Assembly (NCBI GenBank): GCA_030549335.1
Contig: JAUKPH010000017.1
Span: 12,795,501-12,859,500, forward strand
Source: Pontederia crassipes
Lineage: Eukaryota; Streptophyta; Magnoliopsida; Commelinales; Pontederiaceae
Length of the DNA stretch: 64,000 nt
Direction: 5' to 3'
In this document: piece after piece, positions 1-12,049 of the stretch
How positions within the stretch are numbered: position 1 is the first letter of the stretch
How the letters are laid out: every line of letters begins with the position of its first letter
Translations under genes and position numbers: made by a program
Notes under the pieces: model-generated
What the model was told of the DNA's origin: nothing
The model's database searches: none
Seen by the model: the letters and a program-made list of their open reading frames with translations, nothing else

Positions 1-1658
1 TAAGATAATTAGAGATGATTGTATGATAACTGCATACGTTGCAACACATTACTAATTACCTCTATGATATAATGTTTTAATTAGTGGCTATGATAGGTCC
101 GACATTAACTGCTTATATAATTATTGAATTATTTTTATTTAAAACTTATATAAAATAATAACTTATTTTTAATTATATTATCACAATTTTTAAAATTAAA
201 TAAAAAATACTTCAATATTACTAATTTTTTAATTAATACTATTTTTAAATTAACTTGCATATTAAATACAAAAATTTTAATCAATTATGAAACATGGAAC
301 TGCACACACTCCATTTTCAGTATATCATAAAAAAAAGAACATATAAGGAAATTCATTATTTCAAAATAATATATAAAAAATGTTTACATCTAAGAAGCAA
401 CCTAGTCGATTTCTTGAGAAATCTAACAACTGCTGATGTACACCAATTGATTATAAGTACTCTCAACTCAATGCAAGTTTCTAAGGGGCGTTTATTTAGA
501 GGTAATCTTTGTATATTACCAGATAATACTTGGGTTCATCACATTACCCTATTTACTTGTGACAGATAATGGATAATCTGCATTATTCTGACAATCCACA
601 TTGTGTATGAAGTGACAATACAGATTATCTATAGGAGTGAAGACTTTTCAATTTTACTTTTCACTTTTGTCCTTTACAGTTTTATTTAAATAAATTTTAG
701 AACACATTGAACAAATTATAATAATAATTAAATAAATTATAAAATTAATCAAATAAATTTTATAATTATTATGATTATATTATTATTATATTTAAAATAT
801 ATTAATTATTTTATAAATTTTAATTTTATGAGTGAAAATATATATATTCGTGATTTAAATTTACGAAGTTAGAAATAATTTATGTATCTAAATTTCTTTT
901 TATTAGGAGTATATTGGTAAAAATTATATGTTAACTCATAAATTTTTATTTTCATATAAATAACTAACGTTGATTGTCAGAAAGTTTATTTATGCATACT
1001 AAATAAGGTAATATATATTATTGATAATTTAATAAATAAGATAATTTATATTACTAAGTAATATTAAATGACAATGCATTAAGTGCTCAAAGTTCTCTCA
1101 AGAGCATCAATAGAATTAGCATTCGAAGAATTCTCTCGGCATTATTTCGATAACTTTTACCTTCACGTCTCATGTAAATTTTCTCTCTCATCAGTCGAAT
1201 GGGGAGCATGTTACAAGACATGAATGTAGCTCATCAAATGTCATAATTCTGTCCTAAATGTGGTCGACATGTTGTACATGAATGCACTCAGATATTGATT
1301 GTAAGGTCTTTTTTTAATCTTTACATCATAGACGTGTTAAAGTATTTTTTTTTTATTTCAAATAGCAGTCTTTGCAGAGAAAATATCTTCTTTTTTTCTC
1401 TTTTCTTTTTAGGCTGATGATAATGAATTCATGGTAAAGTTCATCATGTGAATATTAAAATATAAAATCAAGTGATCATGGTAAAGTTCATTATGTGATC
1501 AACTTATTATGGTAAAAGTTGGTCACGTGAACATTCAAGCTATACTATCTCCTTCCAAATGAAAGGGTATAAGATGTTACTAAAATTTTTCTTTATGTTT
1601 TCAACTGACAATGTATGAAATCAATAACATTGGTATCCTCTTTCAGTTCCTGAAAATC

Positions 1659-1732
<74 letters not shown>

Positions 1733-2078
1733 TTTCTTTTATTGCAAATTAATATATTATGAGTTAGTTTCATATTAATGTATATTATGAGTTAGTTCTT
1801 TTTAATGGTTGGAATTGTATATATGGCAGATGGATATTTTTATTGCAAAGTAACGTGTTATGCGGGTATTAGTGTATTATTCAAGTTAAGTTTTTTTTAA
1901 AACAAAAATTGGTAGACTAAAGAACAGGGGTGGAATTAACTAATTTGAATTTAATTGTTAAAATATATACAAGTTAATTTGCATTACTCAAGTTAATTCC
2001 AATTTAATTTTAAAATATAATAACTACTACGAATATTAATTTATATCCTGTGAATATATTTTTTAACTCATTTACATA
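1..2078 (+). repeat. Left arm of giant inverted repeat
   Basis: Bases 1-10 (TAAGATAATT) are the reverse complement of 6552-6561, and homology continues inward to about 2078 (CTCATTTACAT against 3098-3110). The arm includes a (CT)n(AT)n tract at about 1658-1731, mirrored at 3449-3506. By eye, arm identity is roughly 90 percent. The left arm carries about 600 bp (481-1087) with no partner in the right arm. Confidence 0.85.
481..1087. repeat. Left-arm-specific insertion of about 600 bp
   Basis: Homology between the arms runs through GCAAGTTT (ends 480) and resumes at CAAAGTTCTCTC (starts 1088). In the right arm these marks are only about 21 bp apart (near 6107-6145). The extra DNA is AT-rich and begins CTAAGGGGCGTTTATTTAG, which resembles the start of Tourist/PIF-Harbinger MITEs. 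I could not find a convincing matching inverted end, so the class is open. It could equally be a deletion in the right arm. Confidence 0.4.
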
Positions 2079-2572
2079 ATATTATATTATATAAGAGTTA
2101 TATAATAATTTATTTGCATATAACATATATACTATCAGGAAAATATAAATATCATATCATATATTATTATAATATTCACATGTCACGTAATGTCAGGTAA
2201 TGTCACGTAGTTTTTAATAAATAATGTATATCCATTTTTAGTTTGTATATATTACAAATGTTAACGAGGACAGGATATACCAGAAGAAAATTCCATTTGG
2301 GAAACAAATTATTCAACATTTGTACTTAGGTGCATCATAACTAATATATATCCATATTTTTTTGGTAAATAATATATATCTATACTTCCTATAGTAAACA
2401 GAGAGTAGTATCCAACTATATATAATATTTATATAAAAATATAGATGTAAGTATATTTAGTTAATAGATAATAAATATTGGGTTAAAATATTGAAATAAG
2501 AGTACTATATCACCATATAGTAACATAATTAGATTATATTAAACAAACCATATGACAGGAAAAATGATTAAC

Positions 2573-2605
<33 letters not shown>

Positions 2606-3002
2606 ATGTTCAAAATTTAGAAACGATCAATATAATTGAGAAAAAAATAGCATTTACAAATCATATATGGAAAAACGAAACTAAGGCAAAACGATTCGCA
2701 ACGTAATCGTGGCATTCATAATTCACCAAGTGCCTAATGATATAGAAAATATAAACATAAAGATGTATACATAATACATATCATTTGATAGTTGTGTGTA
2801 TTTTTTTTAGAGATATGAGATGCAAAACGCTACATCAAGATGTGAAGTATTATGGAAAGAGTAGAGAATTTTGTACATTATTTCAGACATAATATACTTG
2901 AATAGATTCTTCTCAATTACTAAAATAAATTATTGAAAAACAATTGCAGAAAAACTAACTGTAAATGATACTTACATTGGGTAATAACATTAGCAACAAA
3001 GA

Positions 3003-3003
<1 letters not shown>

Positions 3004-3098
<95 letters not shown>
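3004..3098. repeat. (AAT)n microsatellite at palindrome centre
   Basis: About 32 uninterrupted TAA/AAT units lie next to the inner end of the right arm, in the roughly 1-kb unpaired spacer (2079-3097). The rest of the spacer is AT-rich with a short (AT)n run near 2575-2605 and no recognisable gene. Confidence 0.95.
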
Positions 3099-6000
3099 TG
3101 TAAATGAGTTAAAAAAATATATTCATACGATATAAACTAATATTCGTAGTAGTTATTATATTTTAAAAATTAAATTCAAATTAACTTGAATAATACAAAT
3201 TAACTTGTATATATTTTAACAATTATATTCAAATTAGTTAATTCCACCTCAGTTCTTTAGTCTACCAATTTTTTTTTAAAAAAAAACTTAACTTGAATAA
3301 TACACTAATACCCGCGTAACACGTTACTTGGCAATAAAAATATCCATCTGCCATACATACAATTCCAACCATTAAAAAAGAACTAACTCATAATATACAT
3401 TAATATGAAACTAACTCATAATATATTAATTTGCAATAAAAGAAAGCATATATATATATATATATATATATATAGATATAGAGAGAGAGAGAGAGGAGAG
3501 AGAGAGAGAAGATTTTGCGGAACTGAAAGAGGATACCAATGTTATTGATTTCGTACATTGTCAGTTGAAAACGTAAAGAAAATTTTAGTAACATCTTATA
3601 CCCATTCATTTGGAAGGAGATAATATAGCTTGAATGTTCACGTGACCAACTTTACCATAATAAGTTGAATCACATAATGAACTTTGCCATGATCACTTGT
3701 GTAACAACCAACAAAAAAAGGAAAAGAAAGAATTTAAAAGTCATAACAACCAGTAAGAGATAACAAACAAAAATAAGCCAACCATACAGATAAAACTAAA
3801 AACTTATCCTAATAGGAATTAAAAACCAAAGTAAAGGAGAGAGAGTTTTATAAGATTAATTAGATTAATTGAAAGGGGAGTCCTATAAGATAGAGACAAA
3901 TCATGCACTAATTTCTCTTTTCTCTGAACTCACGAACTCTCCTCCCTGCCTGGTCGTCCCTGGTAAGAACGGCCGGACAACGGACACTTCCCTCCAATCG
4001 TTGCTATGTTTCCACAAAGGTTTCCTCACGACCTTTCTTATCTCTGATTGGCTTACAGGCGAAGCACACCTGGAGGGGGGAGGGGGGAGCCGTTGTTTCG
4101 GGTCGACGTAGAGGGTAGGTTAAAGAGAGTCGACTGATCGGAACAAGGAAACAAACATGAATAGAGGTGAGTGAATTGAAATCACTTTGCATGTCCCTTG
4201 AATAGATTTGATTCTGCCCTAGTTGATTCTGTAAAGAAGAAGATAAGAAGAAGAAGTTCTTGCTTGATTGTTTGATTTCGTGATTCTTGATTGTTTGAAT
4301 TAATTGCATATGTGTTTTGATTGTTGTCGTTCTATTACTATTTGATTGATTGTTATGATGTAGGGATTAGTTTAGAATGTAATTATGTTAGAGATTTTTA
4401 GGAATTTTTGAGTTCTGAAATCCATGAGGACGCCGACCGGTCGACCGGCCCACATGCATTGCTAGAAACCGATCGACTGATTTATTGGATCCCATAGCCA
4501 ATTTCATTATTCATCGACCGGTCTACCGATCCTCTTATATCATGACCTGATTAGTCGACCGATATATCCGTTTCACCAGCCGACCGGTCGACCATTATAT
4601 ACAATTGATCGACCAATCCTCCCATCCTAGAATTAGAATTGTAAAATCACTGGTCGACCGATCCGACCGACCTAAAGCCCACCAGTCGATCATTTCTCAG
4701 AACCGATCGACTATTTTCCAGTGATCCTTTTTTATTTATATTTATCAATTAATCCACTCCTCAATCCGAATATGGCCTGTTTAGAACTAATTTTATTTTC
4801 AGCCCTCACATAGATCCATCCCTGATGGATCGATTCCTTTAATGATTAATTTTCTCATTGATCTTGTTTTCTTCATTGAATAAAGAACAAAAAGTAACAA
4901 GTTATTAAAAGAGATTAATAAGTTCAGATATAAGATGAAAAATGGGTTGCCAGTCCAAGTCAAGTGTCTCAAGATAAGAGTAACTCTATTGATTATGGTT
5001 TGATCACCCATTGACCCACACACAAGATAGTATCATTTGCTCGGCATACCCTAAGAATTAAAGGCACATAAAATCACCCTGATTTCTAAATATGAACTAA
5101 GATTAACAAGAATGAACAAAACAAGCAAACATGAACGTCAAGTCAAGTTATCGATATTCTCATGTCATGATTACAAGATTTCTAGCATTATTTGATTCTA
5201 TTACTTTATGTTATCAACGTATATCTCCTACGATTATATATGATGCTATCATGTTTCACATTTCATGTCAAGCTAAGTAAGCCTTTTTACCTCTTATTAT
5301 TCTATTCATGATTATGCATTGTATATTATGTGATTTTTCACTAGGCTGTAAAGCTTACGGGAGGACCTCCTCCTCTGTGTCTGATTTTCACAAGAACATA
5401 TCAGCGATGGTGCTGAGTAGGTGCGGTGACGAAGCTCTCGCGATAAGACAACACATGAACTACATGATTTATTAGTTTTTCTTTTCCTTCCGCATTTATA
5501 AATGCATGATGTAGAACTTTATTATATTCCTTAGAGCTGGTTTAACTCATTCCTAGACTTCCGCATATTTATGTCATTTTTCTTTTATTTTATTATTCTT
5601 CCGCTGACGTGTCTCAGTTTTTGACTGAGATATGGTCAACATGTTAGTCAAATCATAAAGTTTTTGTAGCGTATCCAGGTTGATCATCGCCACGTGGCGG
5701 GAGTCGATTTGGGACTGTTACAACTTGATTTTATATTTTAATATTCACATGATGAACTTTACCATGAATTCATTATCATCAGCCTAAAAAGAAAAGAAAA
5801 AAAAGGAAAATATTTTCTCGGCAAAGACTGATATTTGAAATAAAAAAAAGTACTTGAAAACTATTGCACTTCTATGATGTAAAGATTAAAAAAATACCTT
5901 ACAATCAATATCTGAGTGCATTCACGTACAACATGTTGACCACATTTAGGACAGAATTATGACATTGATCAGCTTACATTCATGTCTTGTAACATGCTCC

Positions 6001-6561
6001 CCATTCGACTGATGAGAGAGAAAAATTACATGAGACATGAAGGTAAAAGTTATCCAAATAATGCCGAGAGAATTCTTCGAATGCTAATTCTATTGATCCT
6101 CTTGAGAGAACTTTGAAGTAGTCAGATTGCACTTATAAACTTGCGTTAAGTTGGGAGTACTTATAATCGGTTGGTGTACATCACGGAATCGTGCATGGAA
6201 GCAGTTGTTAAATTTCTCAAGAAACCGATTAGGTAGTTTCTGAGATGTGAAATGTAAACATTTTTTATATATTATTTTGAAATAATGAATTACCTTATAT
6301 GTTCTTTTTTTATGATATACTGAAAATGGAGTGTGAGCAGAGAAGAAAATGAATCAAAAGTTGCCATGTTTCATAATTTATTGAAAACTTTGTATTTAAT
6401 ATGCAAGTTAATTAAAAAAATTTATAATATTGGTGGTATTTTTTATTTAATGTAAAAAATCTTGATAATATAATTAAAAATAAGTTATTATTTTATATAA
6501 ATTTTAAATAAAAATAATCCATACTGCTCTGCAAATAATGCCTATATCTCTAATTATCTTA
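3098..6561 (-). repeat. Right arm of giant inverted repeat, split by a solo LTR
   Basis: Two blocks, 3098-3699 and 5728-6561, are together the reverse complement of the left arm. The blocks are separated only by the solo LTR at 3700-5722 plus one copy of its target duplication. The paired GA-rich/AT tract lies at 3449-3506. Confidence 0.85.
3700..5722. mobile_element. Solo LTR (2,023 bp) with 5-bp target duplication
   Basis: The segment begins TGTAACAACC and ends GGGACTGTTACA, giving a TGTAACA/TGTTACA terminal inverted pair. It is flanked by ACTTG at 3695-3699 and ACTTG at 5723-5727. The left arm of the surrounding palindrome keeps the undisturbed site (AATCAAGTGATC near 1467-1478), which proves the insertion directly. 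No internal coding region is present, so it is a solo LTR left by LTR-LTR recombination. A ~2-kb length fits long-LTR Ty3/gypsy lineages, but I could not assign one. A block at about 4430-4720 repeats GC-rich motifs around GTCGACCGGTCGACC. Confidence 0.88.
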
Positions 6562-6919
6562 TAAAATTATATAATTAATAATTTTTCCTTTGAAAAGGAT
6601 ATCTAAAAAGGCACCTTTATTCTGCACAGATCTTGCTAGATGACGAAAATTCTCTAGAGGATGGCAAAGGTGGGTGAGTGGTGGTTGACGGACGACAACA
6701 TCCGGCGTGCAAGATCTATACGACGAAGTTGATGGAGCGAGAGAAAGAGCTATCAATGCAAACTGAAGAGAGAAAAATTGATGGCAAAGATTCAATGTAA
6801 AGGATTTTTGTTCTTAAAATTTTAATCACATTTGGTCAGCAGTTAAAATATTTTCCAACTATTCTATAATCATTTTGCTCTTTAAACGTCACTAATATGT
6901 GACTACTAGTAACATTTAT

Positions 6920-6976
6920 TCCATGTAACAAAAAGTATTTATTGTAATGTCGCTAAAGGTGAAAAATGTTGTAGTG
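6920..6976 (-). repeat. CACTA-type right terminus (TIR and subterminal repeats)
   Basis: On the minus strand this starts CACTACAACATTTTTCACC and continues with TTTAGCGACATTAC-type sequence, the usual layout of En/Spm termini. It marks the outer edge of the first repeat block. The 3 bp outside are CCT. Confidence 0.7.
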
Positions 6977-8764
6977 CCTGTTACCACCACATGAGCAATA
7001 ATATAAGGCTCAAGTTTGATCCCATCTTATCTTGTCAAAAGAATATTAAAAAAATGTACTCAATATATAAAAGAAGATAAGTAGATCATATAAAGAAAAG
7101 GGGAGGAGATGAGAGATAATGACAAATGACGGATGAGAGAGGTTATTTATGGGGGAGGCATTTATAGCCACAGGAAACCTTATAATGGGCTTACAAAAGC
7201 GTGGAATCGGTATTCTAATTGAAATAAATGTGGACGGATGTAACTGAAGGAGTTAATTCACGCTTAGAGAGTGTAATATATATAATATCATTTGAAAAAA
7301 AATATATTTAAGATTACTTTGTAACATGTTTATTAAATTACAAAGAAATAAAGATAATTATGATAAAGAGTCGATAGATAAAGATTTTATTACTAATAAA
7401 TTTTCCAATTAATTAGTGAGTATATATGCATATTTTATCTTATTAATCATGATCAATTAACTAATATTTACTTTTAGGTCAGTTTTTAAATTAGTATTTT
7501 TTTATATCACTTACCTAATTGGCATATATTTATATTGACATAGATACTATAATTATTTAGTTGGTTAAAGATTCGAATCCTAATATACACTCGATGTCAA
7601 ATGAAACACTAATAAAAATATTGATTATATATATTTTTATTTCAATTACCTAATGAATCCGGTGAGTTATATTGTTTATCTAACTAATGGGATATATTCA
7701 AATCAAATAAGTTGATCCTATGGGTTATAATAGGCTCTATAATAGTTTAATTAGTTATAAATATATAATGCATAAAATTGGATCCATTGCCAATTAACTA
7801 ACCATGAACTTAAAAATTTAAAATATATCATGTAATATTTTAATTCATTATAAATTATGAAGGACACATGTCATGGTACCAATATGTCAAATGTCAACTT
7901 CTCTTAACAAACTTCCCTGCTTTTAATATAGTACTAATGTGATGTCCCGCATGATGTGCGGATCATGTAAAATTAGATTAGTCGTATATTTATAAAATAT
8001 GTAAATATTATTTTTATATATTTATTTTAATATTACTTAAAAATGTGATAATTATAAAATAGAGAAATAATTTATTAGTCTACCTAATTTCCTTTGTGGC
8101 CCAATTATTTTTCACTCTTCTTTGAAAATAATATTCTCATTTAAGTTTAAAAAGATATTAATTTTTTGGTCTATTTCATATCTATATGAATTTCATGATA
8201 CATATAATCGTATATTATATTTTTATTGCTATTCTAATTATTTAGAAACATGTTGAATTTTAAATACGTGATCAATACTCCAATAGATTCATGCAAATAT
8301 TGAATTACCTTATATATAATTTTATGTTTAATATATTACAGATAGTTTTACATTATACATGAACTATATCTTCTAAAATTGTTCATGTTACTTGAAATTT
8401 CATGTAATTATGTTTTTGGTAGTAGACAATATACAATTTGGCATGTATAAAAAATAATTGTCGAATAAAATCTTAATATTTATGTAGGGGTAGATTGCAA
8501 TCATGATCATGTTGCATAATCACAATCACTACAACAATATGTGAAGCACATTTATCATCTGAATTCTTAATTTCTTTATCACTAAGATAAAAAAAAGGTT
8601 TCATTCTTATTTAAAATTATAAATAAAAATCATCACATAAATACAACTACACGCTTCTTTTTAATAAATAATTATATATACGTAATTTCATTAACGTAAA
8701 ATGTTAGCAATCACTTTTGAAATAAAAAATGTGTCTTTCATACTACTCTCTTTTAGTATAACAA
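6977..8764. other. AT-rich intergenic stretch
   Basis: No gene or transposon core is recognisable. It holds one degenerate Helitron-like 3' end at about 7934-7965. The stretch just before it (7864-7931) resembles 10374-10440, so both are probably pieces of one dispersed repeat. A CACTACAAC-like start at 8527 was judged too weak to call. Confidence 0.5.
7934..7965 (-). mobile_element. Degenerate Helitron-like 3' terminus
   Basis: On the minus strand a CCGCA/TGCGG hairpin is followed about 10 bases later by CATTAG and then T. It closely resembles the better-preserved terminus at 8765 and probably belongs to the same family, with decayed CTRR end bases. Confidence 0.4.
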
Positions 8765-8796
8765 CTAGTGTAGAGCCCGCACGATGTGCGGGTGAT
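8765..8796 (-). mobile_element. Helitron 3' terminus
   Basis: Read on the minus strand, a hairpin with arms CCCGCAC/GTGCGGG is followed by CTCTACA and then CTAG, with host T immediately after. A GC-rich hairpin about ten bases before a CTRR end inserted next to T is the defining 3' signature of Helitrons. The 5' TC end would lie at higher coordinates and was not located. No Rep/helicase coding region is visible, so any element here is non-autonomous. Confidence 0.55.
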
Positions 8797-9111
8797 GCAA
8801 AAAATGTGTCATGTTTAATTATAATTTTATATTTCATTTAAATTAATAATAACATTTATAAGAATAAAAACTAATTATTTTTTCTTATTAACTTTAACTT
8901 TAGTTATATCATTTGTGAATATTTCGTTCAAAAATAACATATAGAATAAAATCTTCGATGTTACAACAAATGTCCAAATACAAAATGAGAAGAAATTACT
9001 TTATATTTAAAATAATAAGAAATATATATTATGAAATAATAATCTTTATAACCTCAATACCATTTTTCGGTCAAACCCCCTCTTAGAATACTTATCTTTA
9101 ACTTTTAGCAG

Positions 9112-9161
<50 letters not shown>

Positions 9162-11185
9162 TATTATTATTATTATTATTGACCATTTTAACATTATAGT
9201 TATTTTATATATTGTTCCACAAAATGTCATTCAGTGATATGAGTTAAACTCCATTAAATTATTAAAATATCTTATATTGACTATATTTAATATATAAATA
9301 TATTATATATATTTTAGAACAAAAAATAGATATAATCAAGCATGTGAACATGTCTATTTATCGAAACCTTTTGTCTAGAAGATAATGGTATCCTCTTTGT
9401 ACTATGTTTCTTATTGTGACACACCACCTGTCATCACCACCACATGCACTATGGACACTCCATCAAAGTTAATTTAATCTCTTACATTCAAGACCAACTC
9501 ATATATGGTATATATGATATAAAATTATCATTTCACTTACTATTTAAAAAATATGGAAATTAAATAAAAAGGTCAATAGACTAATTACTTATCAAAATAT
9601 AATGATATATAAACTATAAAAGAGGAAGTAATGTTTATATATAAAAAATTAATTGGTAGGATTCAGGAGTCCATTCAAACAATCCCCATAGTGTTTTAGA
9701 TAAAAATCATAAATAATATTTATTTGCATCTTTGAAGAAATAAAATAAACAAATAGAATTAGTTATTTAAATATTTTCCTGATCATGACACTATATTATT
9801 CCAATCTTAATTAAGACAAAATTAAGCATATATCTATCATATAAAAATTAAACAACAAATAAATAAAACCACTAAAGATTGAATACTCTACCTTCAATTG
9901 TCCAAAGATTGGAGCTAAAGAATTGACTTAATGTCTGATTTGTACAAAGGTCTACTACTATGAATGCAATTATGAAAAAAGTGAAGAGGGTAGCGATAAT
10001 AATTTTCAATTACTATGCAGTTATGGAAGGGTGAAGGAAATAGAGAAAAATAATTTTCCAAGAAAATTAATTTTCATTATAGGGCAACGTGCCACGAATG
10101 TTTTTTGTTGATGAGGGTCATACTGTGATAAGCATAGTTAATCAATTTAACATATCTGAGCCTAATTGTAGGAAATATGTTATATTATATTATTATCAAA
10201 TTACCATAGAACCATATGGATAAGAAAGTTATATATTGAAGGCAGTTATATTTTTATCATATCTTTTATTCAGTCATCTAATATATATGGTCATTTATCT
10301 TATGATTTATATTCAAATCAAATAAGTACACTCATTATTTAAGTATTTAAAATATTAATTATTAAGATATGAACATGTGTCATTTATTCAATGTGCCAAA
10401 TGTCACTCTCTTCTTCAATACTATCCTCCTTTTAATAATATATATAATAAATATATAAATAGATAGTCCTCAGAAATTTTTTTATCAAAATTTCATATTC
10501 ATACCGATTTTGTTTTAATTTGAATTGCATCTTGTTGACCAATGAAAGTTTAGTTGAAGAGTATAGGAAGCCATAACTAAATTGTAATAGTAAAATCACC
10601 ATTATAACTGAAGTAATTTAATATTGCATATTAGTTAACCTATTCATCCACCATTTCTATAACTCAATAATATGTCCAGTAAAAATAAAAACAATTAATT
10701 AGAGGAATAATATTAGAATATGCATAAGCAATATTTTAAAAAAAGGAAAAAATTAAGCAAGAAAACCTAAAGGCACACAAAAATCCATACATATTATTGT
10801 CGTTATTTTTATTTACATACATATTTTCTCAATTATTTAATTAATTATCTATATTTTGGTTGTTTAGTATACATTTCGTGGTTAGATAAATGTAATATTT
10901 ATTAGAGAGTAGGTGAGAAAAGTAGGCGTAACTAACATAGATATATTAATCTACTATTGTTAGTATGATAAAGGAAAAAGTGGATGGCTTAGAATTTAAA
11001 ATAATTATCCATCTAAATAATTTATTTGAAAACCAATTTTGTTAACACCACCGACCGATCCCTTATTCTATCAACTAAAACCATACTTATAGAATAACGT
11101 TAATTTATTCATGGTGAAATCCATAAATTTGATTAAAAATAATTTTCCAAGTAAATAACGATAAAATAAAGTTTGTTAATAGAAT
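8797..11185. other. AT-rich intergenic stretch with microsatellite
   Basis: No gene is seen. It holds a compound (ATC)n(ATT)n microsatellite at about 9115-9180 and assorted AT-rich sequence, possibly the body of the Helitron whose 3' end is at 8765. Confidence 0.5.
9115..9180. repeat. Compound (ATC)n(ATT)n microsatellite
   Basis: About fourteen CAT/ATC units switch directly to about seven ATT units. Confidence 0.95.
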
Positions 11186-11290
11186 AAAGTATATATATTG
11201 AGAAAGCGGGAAAACGAAAGCGGGAAAACGATAAAATAAAGTATATATATTGAGAAAGCGGAAAAACGAAAAAAAAGCGGGATAACGAAA
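11186..11290. repeat. Short tandem repeat, GAGAAAGCGGGAAAACG unit
   Basis: Copies of TATATATATTGAGAAAGCGG and GAAAGCGGGAAAACGA alternate three to four times immediately before the CACTA subterminal array that starts at about 11300. Confidence 0.8.
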
Positions 11291-11299
11291 TTTTAATTA

Positions 11300-12049
11300 C
11301 CGACAGCTCTGGCCGTCAGAAAAGTAAATATTAATTATTTTAAAAATTATCGACGGTTGTGACCGTCGAAAATTATTTAATTATAAATATAAAATACTAT
11401 ATTTAGTTATGTATAATATTTATTTTTTAATGTACCGACGATTTGAACAGTCGCTAATTATTACCGACGGTCGGAACCGTTGAAAATTGTGACGGTTTGG
11501 ACTGTCGCAAATTATATTAATAAAATACTCCTCATATTATATTATTATAAATTTACCGACTGTTATGATCGTCGAAAATTACGACGAATTTTGTGACGGA
11601 TGGATATCCATCGGAAACATCGACGTCCCTAGTTGTCGAAAAATAAAATAGTAATATAACAAATTACATACTTTATTATTTTCATTTTCGACTGTCATAA
11701 CCGTCTGAAAATTCGTCAGAAATTGCGATGGTTGGATATCCGTCGAAAATATCGACGTTCCTAATCGTCAAAAAATATAATAATAACATAACAAATTATA
11801 TAATTTATATTTTTATTTTTGACGATCGTAACCGTCGGAAAATTCGTCGAAAATTGAGACGGATGGATATCCGTCGAAAATATCGGCGTTCCTAAACGTC
11901 GAAAAATAAAATAATAATATAATAAATTACATGATCTATTAATTTCATTTCCGACGGTTGTATCCGTCGGAAATGGAACCGTCGCAAATTGCGACGGATT
12001 TCAAACCGTCGAAAATTTTCCGTCCAAAAATGACAATGTTCTTGTAGTG
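11300..12049 (-). mobile_element. CACTA right end with long subterminal repeat array
   Basis: On the minus strand the end reads CACTACAAGAACATTGTC, finishing at 12049. Inward lie more than a dozen degenerate inverted copies of CGACGGTT...AACCGTCG, spaced roughly 30-60 bp apart, to about 11300. This is the classic TNPA-binding-like subterminal layout of En/Spm elements. No transposase frame and no left terminus with matching sequence or TSD (CAA at 12050-12052) were found in the window, so the element is truncated or non-autonomous. Confidence 0.75.

Larger units (their letters stand above)
1..6976. mobile_element. Foldback CACTA-like element, left end outside window
   Basis: The whole stretch is organised as a long inverted repeat around a centre near 2.6 kb. 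Its right edge reads, on the minus strand, CACTACAACATTTTTCACC, a typical CACTA (En/Spm) terminus ending at 6976. Short subterminal repeats (GTCGCTAA, GTGACGTTTA, TAGTCACATA) lie at 6880-6976. The matching left terminus would lie about 415 bp before base 1, so the element is seen only in part. No transposase-like reading frame is visible, so it would be non-autonomous. It is inferred, not seen, that palindrome and CACTA end belong to one element. The palindrome could instead be an inverted duplication inside a larger CACTA. Confidence 0.5.

Noticed and set aside
294-569. 91-codon open frame on the plus strand
   Set aside because: It lies across the palindrome arm and its insertion, has no known motif, and its homologous region in the other arm does not keep it open.
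8524-8560. CACTACAACAATATG as a CACTA left end
   Set aside because: The match after the first nine bases is poor, no subterminal repeat array follows, and the flanking AAT matches none of the downstream right ends.
9115-9180. Repeated short units as a CRISPR-like array
   Set aside because: A simple trinucleotide microsatellite without unique spacers, and the genome is a plant.
10374-10440. A third Helitron end, from similarity to 7864-7931
   Set aside because: Only the outside flank is shared; no hairpin or CTRR end follows here.
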